A stretch of DNA of 64,000 nt from Streptomyces griseiscabiei (GTDB lineage: Bacteria; Actinomycetota; Actinomycetes; Streptomycetales; Streptomycetaceae), in contig NZ_JAGJBZ010000002.1 in assembly GCF_020010925.1 (NCBI RefSeq), forward strand, positions 496,001-560,000. Reading direction: 5' to 3'. The position numbers and the translations under genes were made by a program. Shown here in pieces: positions 15,943 through 23,259 of this stretch. The number at the start of each line of letters is the position of its first letter. Within the stretch, counting starts at the first letter, position 1. The notes below the pieces were generated by a model that was not told where the DNA came from, did not search any database, and saw nothing but the letters and a program-made list of their open reading frames with translations.

Positions 15943-17735
15943 ACGTCGTCGCCTCCAGCCACCGCGGCCCGAGGGGCCTGGACATCGTCGTCCCGCACCG
16001 CGGCATCATGCCCCACGGAGTCCCGCACCGCAGGAACCGGCCCGGCCCCGTCGCCGCCATGTGCACCGAGCGGCAGCCGGACCTCGAACTCGGCGCCGCC
16101 CCCGGCCGCCTCCGACACGGTCAGCGTGCCGTCGTGGCGGTGCGCGGTCTGCCGTACGAGGGCCAGGCCCAGGCCCCGCCCGCCCGGCCCCGCCGGCTTC
16201 GTCGAGAAACCGCGCTCGAAGACCGCCTCCGCGTGGGCCGGATCCACCCCGGCCCCCGTGTCCGTCACCCGCAGCACCAGCACGGGGCCCTCCGACGGCC
16301 CGCCCCCGGCGCCCGGCGAATCCGGCGCGTCCGCCTCGTCCGCCTCGCCTGTCTCGTCGGTGTAGGCCGTCACCGTCACCCGGGCCCCCACCGACCCCTG
16401 CGCCGCGTCCACCGCGTTGTCGATCAGGTTGCCCAGGACGGTGACCAGGTCGCGGGCGGGGAGGGACTCGGGGAGGAGGCCGTCGTCGATGCGGCTGTCC
16501 TCGGAGACCACCAGCTCGACGCCCCGCTCGTTGGCCTGGGCCGCCTTGCCCAGCAGCAGGGCCGCGAGGACCGGCTCGCTCACCGCCGCCACGACCTTGT
16601 CCGTCAGGGCCTGGGCCAGTTCCAGCTCCGCCGTCGCGAAGTCGATCGCCTCGTCCGCGCGGCCCAGCTCGATGAGCGAGACGACCGTGTGCAGACGGTT
16701 GGCGGCCTCGTGCGCCTGGGAGCGCAGCGCCTCGGTGAAGCCGCGTTCGGAGTTCAGCTCGCCCGTGAGGGACTGCAGTTCGGTCACGTCCCGCAGGGTG
16801 ACCACCGCGCCCCGGCGCTGGCCGCCCGAGACCGGGGAGGTGTTCACCACCAGCACCCGCTCGGCGGTGAGGAGCACCTCGTCCACCCGGGGCTCGGAGG
16901 AGAGCAGGGCGCCCGTCAGCGGGGCGGGCAGGCCCAGGTCGGCCACCGAGCGGCCGACCACGTCGTCGGTCACCCCCAGCAGCTCCCGCGCGCCGTCGTT
17001 GATGAGGGCCACCCGGTACTGGCCGTCGAGCATCAGCAGACCCTCACGCACGGCGTGCAGCGCGGCCTGGTGGTAGTCGTGCATATTGCTCAGCTCGGCG
17101 GCGTTCATGTTGTGCGTGTGGCGGCGGAGGCGGGCGTTGACGATGTAGGTGCCCATACCGCCGAGCGCCAGCGCGCCGGCGGCCACTCCGACCAGGGCCG
17201 TCAGCTGCTCCTGGACGCGGTCGCTGATCGCCTGGACCCGGATACCGGCGCTGACCAGACCGATGACCTTGCCCTTCTCCATGATCGGGACGACCGCGCG
17301 GACCGACGGGCCGAGGGTGCCGGTGTAGGTCTCGGTGAAGGACTCGCCGTTCTGGGCCTGCTCTATGTGGCCGAGGAAGTGCTCACCGATCAGTTCGGGG
17401 TTGGGGTGCGTCCAGCGGATGCCGTCCGGCGTCATGATCGTGACGAAGTCGACGCCCGCGTGCCGCTGCACCTCCGTGGCGTACGGCTGGAGCCGCCTGC
17501 TCGGCTCGGACGTGTGGATCGCCGCCCGGACCGAGGGGGAATCGGCCACCGTGACCGCGACGGCCCGGGCCTGGCGGGTCCCCGCCTCCTCCGCCTGGCT
17601 GCGGTCGCTGACGTACGTGAACAGCGCGTACCCGGCCACGACGGCCGCGATCAGCACCGCCTGTACGGCGAAGAGCTGACCGGCCAGGCTGCGGGGACGG
17701 AACAGGGAAGGGACGCGCATGCCAACAGTCTGCAT
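15939..17735 (-). CDS. CitA/DcuS-type sensor histidine kinase
   Basis: Protein of 598 residues. Membrane helix at about 20-42, an extracytoplasmic PAS-like sensor of about 140 residues (HAGVDFVTIMTPDGIRWTHPNPELIGEHF, the usual CitA/DcuS ligand fold), a second helix near 185-205, a cytoplasmic PAS (LLMLDGQYRVALINDGARELLG), a dimerisation helix with phosphoacceptor His in SQAHEAANRLHTVVSLIELG, and an ATPase domain with NLIDNAVDAA, DTGAGV and GRGLGLALVRQ. The ATPase domain contains an Asp/Glu/Pro-rich insert (ETGEADEADAPDSPG) and is followed by an Asp-rich tail. Starts at 17735 and 17720 are both possible. It is paired with the overlapping regulator and divergent from dctA. Confidence 0.94.
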   Translation of the reverse strand: MQTVGMRVPSLFRPRSLAGQLFAVQAVLIAAVVAGYALFTYVSDRSQAEEAGTRQARAVAVTVADSPSVRAAIHTSEPSRRLQPYATEVQRHAGVDFVTIMTPDGIRWTHPNPELIGEHFLGHIEQAQNGESFTETYTGTLGPSVRAVVPIMEKGKVIGLVSAGIRVQAISDRVQEQLTALVGVAAGALALGGMGTYIVNARLRRHTHNMNAAELSNMHDYHQAALHAVREGLLMLDGQYRVALINDGARELLGVTDDVVGRSVADLGLPAPLTGALLSSEPRVDEVLLTAERVLVVNTSPVSGGQRRGAVVTLRDVTELQSLTGELNSERGFTEALRSQAHEAANRLHTVVSLIELGRADEAIDFATAELELAQALTDKVVAAVSEPVLAALLLGKAAQANERGVELVVSEDSRIDDGLLPESLPARDLVTVLGNLIDNAVDAAQGSVGARVTVTAYTDETGEADEADAPDSPGAGGGPSEGPVLVLRVTDTGAGVDPAHAEAVFERGFSTKPAGPGGRGLGLALVRQTAHRHDGTLTVSEAAGGGAEFEVRLPLGAHGGDGAGPVPAVRDSVGHDAAVRDDDVQAPRAAVAGGDDV

Positions 17736-17833
17736 CGCCGTGTTGGCGTGAACTAAATGAACGGAAGGGTGACCGCCCTCACAGGGAGGGAGATAGTCAC
17801 TTCATCGACCCGTCCAGCACATGGACACCGACA

Positions 17834-18182
17834 GGGAGTACGACTCCCGCACCGGGACCCCACAACCCGAGCCGCCGGGAGCCCGCCTCCCACCCCGGGA
17901 GGCACCTCTCCCCACCACCGGGAGCCCCCCAGCTCCCACCGCCGGAAGCCCCCAAGCCTCCGGCCCGGAAGCCCGCCGGCTTCCACCGCCGGGAGCCCCG
18001 GCTCCCACACCCCCCGGGAGCCCCGCTCCCACCGCCGGAAGTCCCCCAACTACCGGCACCGGGAGCCCGCCGGCTCCCGACCCCGGGAGCCGGTCTCCCA
18101 CGGAGGCCACAGCGCTTCCACCCGGAGGCCTCTGGGCCTCCACCCGGGAACCCGCCGGTTCCCACCTGGGAGACCGTCTCCC
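17834..18182. repeat. Array of about 16 covarying mini-hairpins upstream of dctA
   Basis: Degenerate tandem units of mostly 20-24 bp, each a purine arm, short loop, complementary pyrimidine arm and ACCNCC-like spacer. Purine arms begin at about 17834, 17854, 17877, 17897, 17920, 17944, 17967, 17991, 18016, 18037, 18061, 18085, 18102, 18124, 18146 and 18168. Arms change together: GGGAG/CTCCC is commonest, but GGAAGCC/GGCTTCC (17967-17984), GGAGGCC/GGCCTCC (18124-18141), GGGAACC/GGTTCCC (18146-18163) and GGGAGA/TCTCCC (18168-18182) keep pairing. Units at 17944 and 18037 each have one mismatch and the unit at 17854 is weak. The array fills most of the 516-bp kinase/dctA intergenic region; the remaining flanks (17736-17833, 18183-18251) show no clear promoter apart from GGAGGG before dctA. 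Confidence 0.8.
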
Positions 18183-18251
18183 GAATTCCCCCGGACGTGA
18201 GCCGCACGCCGGAACAGCGAGCCGACGACGTCGTCGACGAGGAGGGCAGCC

Positions 18252-19631
18252 GTGGCCAGCACCACCCATACGGCACCTACCGCACCCGCCAAGCGGGACC
18301 GCACCCACTACCTGTACATCGCCGTGATCGTGGCTGTGGCTCTCGGCATCGCCGTGGGTCTCATCGCCCCCGACTTCGCTGTCGAGCTGAAGCCCATCGG
18401 CACCGGCTTCGTCAATCTGATCAAGATGATGATCTCCCCGATCATCTTCTGCACGATCGTGCTGGGCATCGGCTCCGTACGGAAGGCCGCGAAGGTAGGC
18501 GCCGTCGGCGGTATCGCCCTCGCCTACTTCACCGTGATGTCGCTGGTCGCCCTCGGTATCGGCCTGGTCGTCGGCAACATCGTCGAGCCGGGCACCGGCC
18601 TCGCGGTCACCGACGCGATCAAGGAGACCGGTCAGGCGCAGGTGTCGGCCGAGGCCAAGGACACCACCGAGTTCCTGCTCGGCATCATCCCGACGACGAT
18701 CGTCTCCGCCTTCACCGGCGGCGAGGTCCTCCAGACGCTGCTCGTCGCCCTCTTCGCCGGCTTCGCGCTCCAGGCCATGGGCGACTCCGGCCAGCCGATC
18801 CTGCGCGGTGTCGAGCACATCCAGCGCCTCGTCTTCCGCATCCTCGCGATGGTGATGTGGGCCGCCCCGATCGGTGCCTTCGGCGCCATCGCGGCCGTGA
18901 CCGGTTCCGCGGGCCTCGACGCCCTCAAGAGCCTCGCCGTGCTGATGCTCGGCTTCTACATCACCTGCTTCCTCTTCGTCTTCATCGTCCTCGGCGCGCT
19001 GCTGCGGATCGTCTCCGGCCTGAACATCTTCACGCTCTTCAAGTACCTGGGCCGTGAGTTCCTGCTGATCCTGTCCACCTCCTCCTCCGAGTCGGCGCTG
19101 CCGCGCCTCATCGCGAAGATGGAGCACATGGGCGTCAGCAAGCCCGTCGTCGGTATCACCGTCCCGACCGGCTACTCCTTCAACCTCGACGGCACCATGA
19201 TCTACATGACCATGGCGTCCCTGTTCATCGCCGACGCCATGGGTACGCCGATGTCGGTGGGCGAGCAGATCCCGCTGCTGCTCTTCCTGCTGGTGGCCTC
19301 CAAGGGCGCGGCGGGTGTCACCGGCGCCGGTCTCGCGACCCTCGCGGGTGGTCTGCAGTCGCACAAGCCCGCCCTGGTGGACGGCATCGGCCTCATCGTC
19401 GGCATCGACCGCTTCATGAGCGAGGCCCGCGCCCTGACCAACTTCGCGGGCAACGCGGTCGCCACGGTCCTCATCGGCACCTGGACCAAGGAGATCGACA
19501 AGGAGCGGGTGGAGCAGGTGCTCGCCGGACAGCTGCCCTTCGACGAGAAGACGCTGCTGGACGACGGCCACGGGTCCGCGCCGGCGCCCGCCGCCGAGCC
19601 GGAGGGCGAGAAGGAACTCGCCAAGGCGTGA
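18252..19631 (+). CDS. dctA: C4-dicarboxylate:cation symporter (DctA/DAACS family)
   Basis: Protein of 459 residues, standard length. It imports succinate, fumarate, malate or related acids with cations. Evidence: multiple membrane helices from YLYIAVIVAVALGIAVGLIAP, the Ser-rich re-entrant loop (ILSTSSSESALPRL), the signature TGYSFNLDGTMIYMTMASLF and the final helix motif GIDRFMSEARALTNFAGNAVATV with NxxxD-type cation site residues. The GTG start has GGAGGG 5 nt upstream. The CitAB-like two-component genes lie divergently, and the transcript is followed by two strong hairpins. The acidic, Ala/Pro-rich C-terminal tail is probably disordered. The exact substrate could also be an amino acid, since glutamate carriers share the fold. 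Confidence 0.92.
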   Translation: MASTTHTAPTAPAKRDRTHYLYIAVIVAVALGIAVGLIAPDFAVELKPIGTGFVNLIKMMISPIIFCTIVLGIGSVRKAAKVGAVGGIALAYFTVMSLVALGIGLVVGNIVEPGTGLAVTDAIKETGQAQVSAEAKDTTEFLLGIIPTTIVSAFTGGEVLQTLLVALFAGFALQAMGDSGQPILRGVEHIQRLVFRILAMVMWAAPIGAFGAIAAVTGSAGLDALKSLAVLMLGFYITCFLFVFIVLGALLRIVSGLNIFTLFKYLGREFLLILSTSSSESALPRLIAKMEHMGVSKPVVGITVPTGYSFNLDGTMIYMTMASLFIADAMGTPMSVGEQIPLLLFLLVASKGAAGVTGAGLATLAGGLQSHKPALVDGIGLIVGIDRFMSEARALTNFAGNAVATVLIGTWTKEIDKERVEQVLAGQLPFDEKTLLDDGHGSAPAPAAEPEGEKELAKA

Positions 19632-19688
19632 GCGCTCCGCTCCGGGCGCCGGATCGAGCGCCGGGGTCCCTCACAGGTCCCCAAGACT

Positions 19689-19729
19689 CCGTACGGCCGG
19701 GTCCTCCCCCCGTAGACCCGGCCGTACGG
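19689..19729 (+). terminator. First of two duplicated hairpins after dctA
   Basis: Perfect 15-bp stem (19689-19703 with 19715-19729) around an 11-nt loop CTCCCCCCGTA, 57 bp after the dctA stop. It is paralogous to the next hairpin. Confidence 0.8.
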
Positions 19730-19754
19730 CCCACAACCGCATAGCCCCAGAGCC

Positions 19755-19795
19755 CCGAGTGGCCAGGTCCTCCCCCTATAGACCTGGCCACTCGG
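19755..19795 (+). terminator. Second of two duplicated hairpins after dctA
   Basis: Perfect 15-bp stem (19755-19769 with 19781-19795) around the loop CTCCCCCTATA, followed by CCTTTT. Stem differs from the first hairpin at four positions (TAC to AGT, and G to A), each with the matching change in the other arm. A tandem terminator is the simplest reading. Confidence 0.8.
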
Positions 19796-19824
19796 CCTTT
19801 TCGGATTCGCCGTCGGGCTCGCGT

Positions 19825-19869
19825 CGGTGGGGCTTCTCGAGCAGTTCCCCGCGCCCCTGAAGGGGCGCG
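19825..19869 (+). repeat. Interspersed streptomycete repeat, copy 1
   Basis: Positions 19825-19860 match 24725-24760 at 35 of 36 bases (the only difference is 19840 A versus 24740 C), including CAGTTCCCCGCGCCCCTGA. A short palindrome GCGCCCCTGAAGGGGCGC follows. From memory this core is abundant between streptomycete genes. Confidence 0.75.
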
Positions 19870-19901
19870 TTGGCGTTGACGTCGGCGTCAAGGAATACCG
19901 T
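19870..19901 (+). promoter_or_regulatory. Candidate MerR-type promoter and operator
   Basis: TTGGCG (19870-19875) and TACCGT (19896-19901) are separated by 20 bp, the long spacer of MerR-regulated promoters. The spacer contains the palindrome TTGACG-TCGG-CGTCAA (19876-19891). The -10 ends 6 nt before the merR ATG, so the transcript would be leaderless. Confidence 0.5.
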
Positions 19902-19907
19902 CCTCGT

Positions 19908-20342
19908 ATGCGCATCGGGGAACTGGCGGAACGGGCCGGGACGACGACACGGGCGTTGCGGTACTACGAGGCGCGGGGGCTGTTGCCCGCGCGGCGGACG
20001 GGCAACGGGTACCGGACGTACGACGAGGCGGATCTGCGACTGCTGCGGCAGATCCGGACCTTGCAGGACTTCGGGTTCGACCTGGAGGAGACGCGGCCGT
20101 TCGTGGAGTGTCTGCGGGCGGGGCATCCGGAGGGTGACTCGTGCCCGGCGTCGCTGGCGGTGTACCGGCGGAAGCTGGACGAACTCGACGCGCTGATCGG
20201 TGAGCTGGCGGCGGTGCGGGCGTCGGTCGGTGCGCAGCTGGCGCGGGCCGAGCGGGCGCGGGAGCGGCTGGCGGCCGAGGCGGAGGTTCCGGGCGGTCCG
20301 GAACCGGAGTGCGAACTGGGCCTGGGAGGCGGGGAGTTGTGA
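19908..20342 (+). CDS. MerR-family regulator linked to thioredoxin
   Basis: Protein of 144 residues. The N-terminal winged helix is canonical: MRIGELAERAGTTTRALRYYEARGLLPARR, then NGYRTYDEADLRLLRQIRTLQDFGF. A dimerisation coiled coil follows (LAVYRRKLDELDALIGELAAVRAS). Two Cys lie in FVECLRAGHPEGDSCPASL, 12 residues apart, and a third near the end (EPECELG); these could sense thiol oxidation or metal, which is inference. ATG 19908 is chosen because the frame upstream contains the interspersed repeat and because a MerR-style promoter abuts it. The stop overlaps the thioredoxin start by 4 bp (GTGA). Confidence 0.9.
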   Translation: MRIGELAERAGTTTRALRYYEARGLLPARRTGNGYRTYDEADLRLLRQIRTLQDFGFDLEETRPFVECLRAGHPEGDSCPASLAVYRRKLDELDALIGELAAVRASVGAQLARAERARERLAAEAEVPGGPEPECELGLGGGEL

Positions 20343-20671
20343 TCAGAGCGGCGGGTGTGGCCGAGGTGACGGACGCGGACTTCGGGGCGGAGGTGATCGG
20401 GGCGGAGCTGCCGGTGCTGGTGGAGTTCACGGCCGACTGGTGTCCGCCCTGCCGGCAGATGGGGCCGGTGCTCAGCGCCCTCGCGGCGGAGGAGGGGGCG
20501 CGGCTGAAGGTGGTGCAGCTGGACGTGGACACGAACCCGGAGACCACCCACGCGTACCGGGTGCTGTCCATGCCGACGTTCATGGTGTTCAAGGACGGTG
20601 AGCCGCTGAAGGCGATGGTCGGCGCGCGGCCGAAGCGGCGGCTGCTGGAGGAACTCGCCGACGTGCTCTGA
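20339..20671 (+). CDS. Thioredoxin with CPPC active site
   Basis: Protein of 110 residues, single thioredoxin fold, cytoplasmic (no signal). The redox site is FTADWCPPCRQMGP, that is CPPC rather than the usual CGPC, and the cis-proline loop is SMPTFMVFKDGEPL. The CPPC variant usually shifts redox potential. It starts at GTG 20339 overlapping the MerR stop, so the two are co-translated. The stop codon lies inside an exact 17-bp tandem duplication. A 17-bp terminator follows. Confidence 0.93.
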   Translation: MIRAAGVAEVTDADFGAEVIGAELPVLVEFTADWCPPCRQMGPVLSALAAEEGARLKVVQLDVDTNPETTHAYRVLSMPTFMVFKDGEPLKAMVGARPKRRLLEELADVL

Positions 20672-20693
20672 GGTCTCGACGTGCTCTGAGGTC
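20659..20693 (+). repeat. Tandem duplication across the thioredoxin stop codon
   Basis: CGACGTGCTCTGAGGTC occurs at 20659-20675 and 20677-20693, an 18-bp period. Both copies keep GAC GTG CTC TGA in the same frame, so there are two in-frame stops. Confidence 0.85.
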
Positions 20694-20715
20694 CCGGCGA
20701 AGCCGCGCCTTATGC

Positions 20716-20753
20716 AGGAAATCCCCCGAGTGATTGCACTCGGGGGATTTCCT
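20716..20753 (+). terminator. Strong terminator after thioredoxin
   Basis: Perfect 17-bp stem (20716-20732 with 20737-20753) with ATTG loop. An A/T-rich stretch (20754-20790) follows and probably contains the promoter of the helicase-like gene. Confidence 0.85.
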
Positions 20754-20832
20754 TGCGTATATTTAATGGTTCGCGACTTCAATTCGATGGAGTCACGGAG
20801 AAGTTCAGTGAGCACAGTATATCCGGGCGGGA

Positions 20833-23112
20833 GTGGAATTGTCAAACACCGGCTTTTCGCAAGATGAATTGCGGCGCGAGCAGGAATTCATCGACGGGGT
20901 GTACGCCCGTGTGGACGCCCTGCGCGGTGAGACCGAGGGGTCCGTCACGGACGCGCTCGCCCAGGGCAACACGCCCATGCAGGCCCGGCTGGAGCGGGAC
21001 ATCCTGGTCGCCGAACGCTCGGGGCTGCTGGCCGCGCTGAACTCCGTCGACGGCGCGCTCTGCTTCGGCCGGCTCGACCTCGCCGACGGGGCCGTCCACC
21101 ACATCGGCCGGATCGGACTGCGCGAGGACGACACCGAGCACACCCCGATCCTGATCGACTGGCGCGCCGACGTCGCCCGGCCCTTCTATCTCGCCACCGG
21201 CCACACCCCGATGGGCCTGCGCCGCCGCCGGCACCTCACCACCGAGGGCCGCCGGGTCACCGCCCTGCACGACGAGATCCTCGACCTCGGCGACGAGACC
21301 CGCACGGGCTACGAGGACCCCACCGGCGACGCGGTGCTGCTGGCGGCCCTCGACTCCGCCCGCACCGGCCGTATGGGCGACATCGTGCAGACCATCCAGG
21401 CCGAGCAGGACCGGATCATCCGCGCCCCGCACCAAGGGGTGATGGTCGTGGAGGGCGGCCCCGGCACGGGCAAGACCGCCGTCGCCCTGCACCGGGCCGC
21501 CTTCCTCCTCTACGAGCAGCGCGAACTGCTCGCCAAGCGCGCCGTCCTCGTCGTCGGCCCCAACCCCGCCTTCCTCGGCTACATCGGCGAGGTGCTGCCG
21601 TCGCTGGGCGAGACGGGTGTGCTGCTGTCCACGGTCGGCGAACTGTTCCCCGGCGTACGGGCCACCGCCACCGACACACCGGAGGCGGCCCGGGTGAAGG
21701 GGAGCGCGGCCATGGCCGACGTCCTCGCGGCCGTCGTACGGGACCGGCAGACGCTGCCCGACCCGGTGATCGCCATCGAGCACGACCGGGAGATCCTGAT
21801 GCTCGACGACGACCTCGTCCGGGTCGCCCGCGAGCGCACCCGCGAGGCGCGGCTCCCGCACAACGCGGCCCGTGAGCACTTCGAGGGCTACGTCCTCAAC
21901 ACGCTCACGGAGATGGTCGCCGAGCGCATCGGCACCGACCCCTACGACGGCTCCAACCTCCTCGACGACAGCGACATCACCCAGATCCGCGACGAGCTGG
22001 CCGAGAACCCCGAGGTCTGGGCCGCCATCGGACGGCTGTGGCCCCGGATCACCCCGCGCCGGCTGATCGCCGACCTCCTCGCCGAACCCGACGCGTATCT
22101 CTCGCCGGAGGACGCCGACGCCGTACGCCGCCCCGTCACGCGCGCGTGGACCGTCGCCGACGTGCCGCTGCTCGACGAGGCCGCCGAACTCCTCGGCGAG
22201 GACGACCGGGTGGCACGGGCCCGCGCCGAGCGGGAGCGGGAGACCCAGGTCGCCTACGCGCAGGGCGTGCTGGAGGTGTCGTACGCGTCCCGCACCTACG
22301 AGTTCGAGGACAAGGAGGAGGACGACCCGGACGGCTCGGAGGTGCTGTCCGCGCACGACATCATCGACGCCGAACGGTTCGCCGAGCGGCACGAGGAGGA
22401 GGACCACCGCAGCGCGGCCGAGCGGGCCGCGGCCGACCGGACCTGGGCGTTCGGGCACATCATCGTCGACGAGGCGCAGGAGCTGTCGCCGATGGCCTGG
22501 CGGCTGCTGATGCGCCGCTCGCCCACCCGCTCGATGACCCTGGTCGGCGACCCGGCCCAGACGGCGGAGGCCGCGGGCGTCGGGTCCTGGGCCGACATCC
22601 TCGCCCCGTACGTCGAGGACCGCTGGGAGCACACCCGGCTCGGCGTCAACTACCGCACCCCCGCCGAGATCATGGCGGTCGCCGCCGCCGTCGTCCGCGC
22701 CGAGCGGCCGGACTTCGAGCCGCCGAGTTCCGTACGGTCCACCGGCGTACGGCCCTGGGCGCGCCGCGCGGCGGCGCAGGAGCTGCCCGCGGCGGTGGCC
22801 AAGGCGGTCGCCGAGCTGACCCCCGCCGAGGGACGGCTCGCGGTGATCGCGCCGCGTGAACTCCACCGGGCCCTGGCCGCGCGGCTGGACGGGGTCACGG
22901 CGGGCGCCGAACCCGACCTGACCCGGACCGTCGTCCTCCTCGACCCCCGACAGGCGAAGGGACTGGAGTTCGACTCCGTCCTCGTCGTCGAGCCGGGGCG
23001 GTTCGGCACGAGCGATCTGTACGTCGCGCTGACGCGAGCCACACAGGCGCTCGGTGTCGTCCACACGGAGGAGCTGCCGGCGGCGCTGGGGGAGTTGTCG
23101 GGGGTGGCCTGA
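20833..23112 (+). CDS. helR: HelD/HelR-like RNA polymerase-recycling ATPase
   Basis: Protein of 759 residues, superfamily 1 (UvrD/Rep-like) ATPase. Walker A is GGPGTGKTAVALH (about 208-220), Walker B/DEAQ is HIIVDEAQELSPMAWRLL, motif III LVGDPAQT, motif IV VNYRTPAEIM and motif VI VALTRATQ. The N-terminal 200 residues (helical REQEFIDGVYARVDALR, then IDWRADVARPFYLATGHTPMGLRRRRHL) match the HelD secondary-channel type rather than DNA helicases. Actinobacterial members displace RNA polymerase from DNA, and HelR proteins protect it from rifamycins; this specific role is inferred. The start may be GTG 20833 or the TTG two codons later. I do not see the rifamycin-associated element upstream. Confidence 0.85.
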   Translation: MELSNTGFSQDELRREQEFIDGVYARVDALRGETEGSVTDALAQGNTPMQARLERDILVAERSGLLAALNSVDGALCFGRLDLADGAVHHIGRIGLREDDTEHTPILIDWRADVARPFYLATGHTPMGLRRRRHLTTEGRRVTALHDEILDLGDETRTGYEDPTGDAVLLAALDSARTGRMGDIVQTIQAEQDRIIRAPHQGVMVVEGGPGTGKTAVALHRAAFLLYEQRELLAKRAVLVVGPNPAFLGYIGEVLPSLGETGVLLSTVGELFPGVRATATDTPEAARVKGSAAMADVLAAVVRDRQTLPDPVIAIEHDREILMLDDDLVRVARERTREARLPHNAAREHFEGYVLNTLTEMVAERIGTDPYDGSNLLDDSDITQIRDELAENPEVWAAIGRLWPRITPRRLIADLLAEPDAYLSPEDADAVRRPVTRAWTVADVPLLDEAAELLGEDDRVARARAERERETQVAYAQGVLEVSYASRTYEFEDKEEDDPDGSEVLSAHDIIDAERFAERHEEEDHRSAAERAAADRTWAFGHIIVDEAQELSPMAWRLLMRRSPTRSMTLVGDPAQTAEAAGVGSWADILAPYVEDRWEHTRLGVNYRTPAEIMAVAAAVVRAERPDFEPPSSVRSTGVRPWARRAAAQELPAAVAKAVAELTPAEGRLAVIAPRELHRALAARLDGVTAGAEPDLTRTVVLLDPRQAKGLEFDSVLVVEPGRFGTSDLYVALTRATQALGVVHTEELPAALGELSGVA

Positions 23113-23128
23113 ACCCGAGGGGCGCGGC

Positions 23129-23156
23129 GCCGTCTGCCGGGTACCCGGCAGACGGC
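23129..23156 (+). terminator. 28-bp perfect palindrome after the helR-like gene
   Basis: Positions 23129-23156 read the same on both strands; as a hairpin it gives a 12-bp stem with a GTAC loop, 16 bases after the stop. Probably the terminator. Confidence 0.75.
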
Positions 23157-23259
23157 CTTCCCGTCACCGTCACCACTGGTGCATCGGGGATCACCAACCC
23201 GTAACAGTTACCGTCATCGTCACTGCTCGTGCACGGTTCCTGCGGTATGCGTGTCGGTC

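Noticed and set aside
17834..18182. CRISPR array interpretation of the repeats upstream of dctA
   Set aside because: Units are imperfect, only 20-24 bp in all, have no conserved repeat/spacer division and no cas genes are near.
17821..18327. Pro/Ala/Ser-rich open frame across the hairpin array (GSPPAPTAGSP repeats)
   Set aside because: It would overlap the dctA start, has no ribosome site or signal, and its repetitiveness is a by-product of the hairpin units. Glycine-rich frames on the other strand fail for the same reason.
20672..20832. Rifamycin-associated element upstream of the HelR-like gene
   Set aside because: I looked for the remembered inverted repeat but found only the terminator and an A/T-rich stretch.
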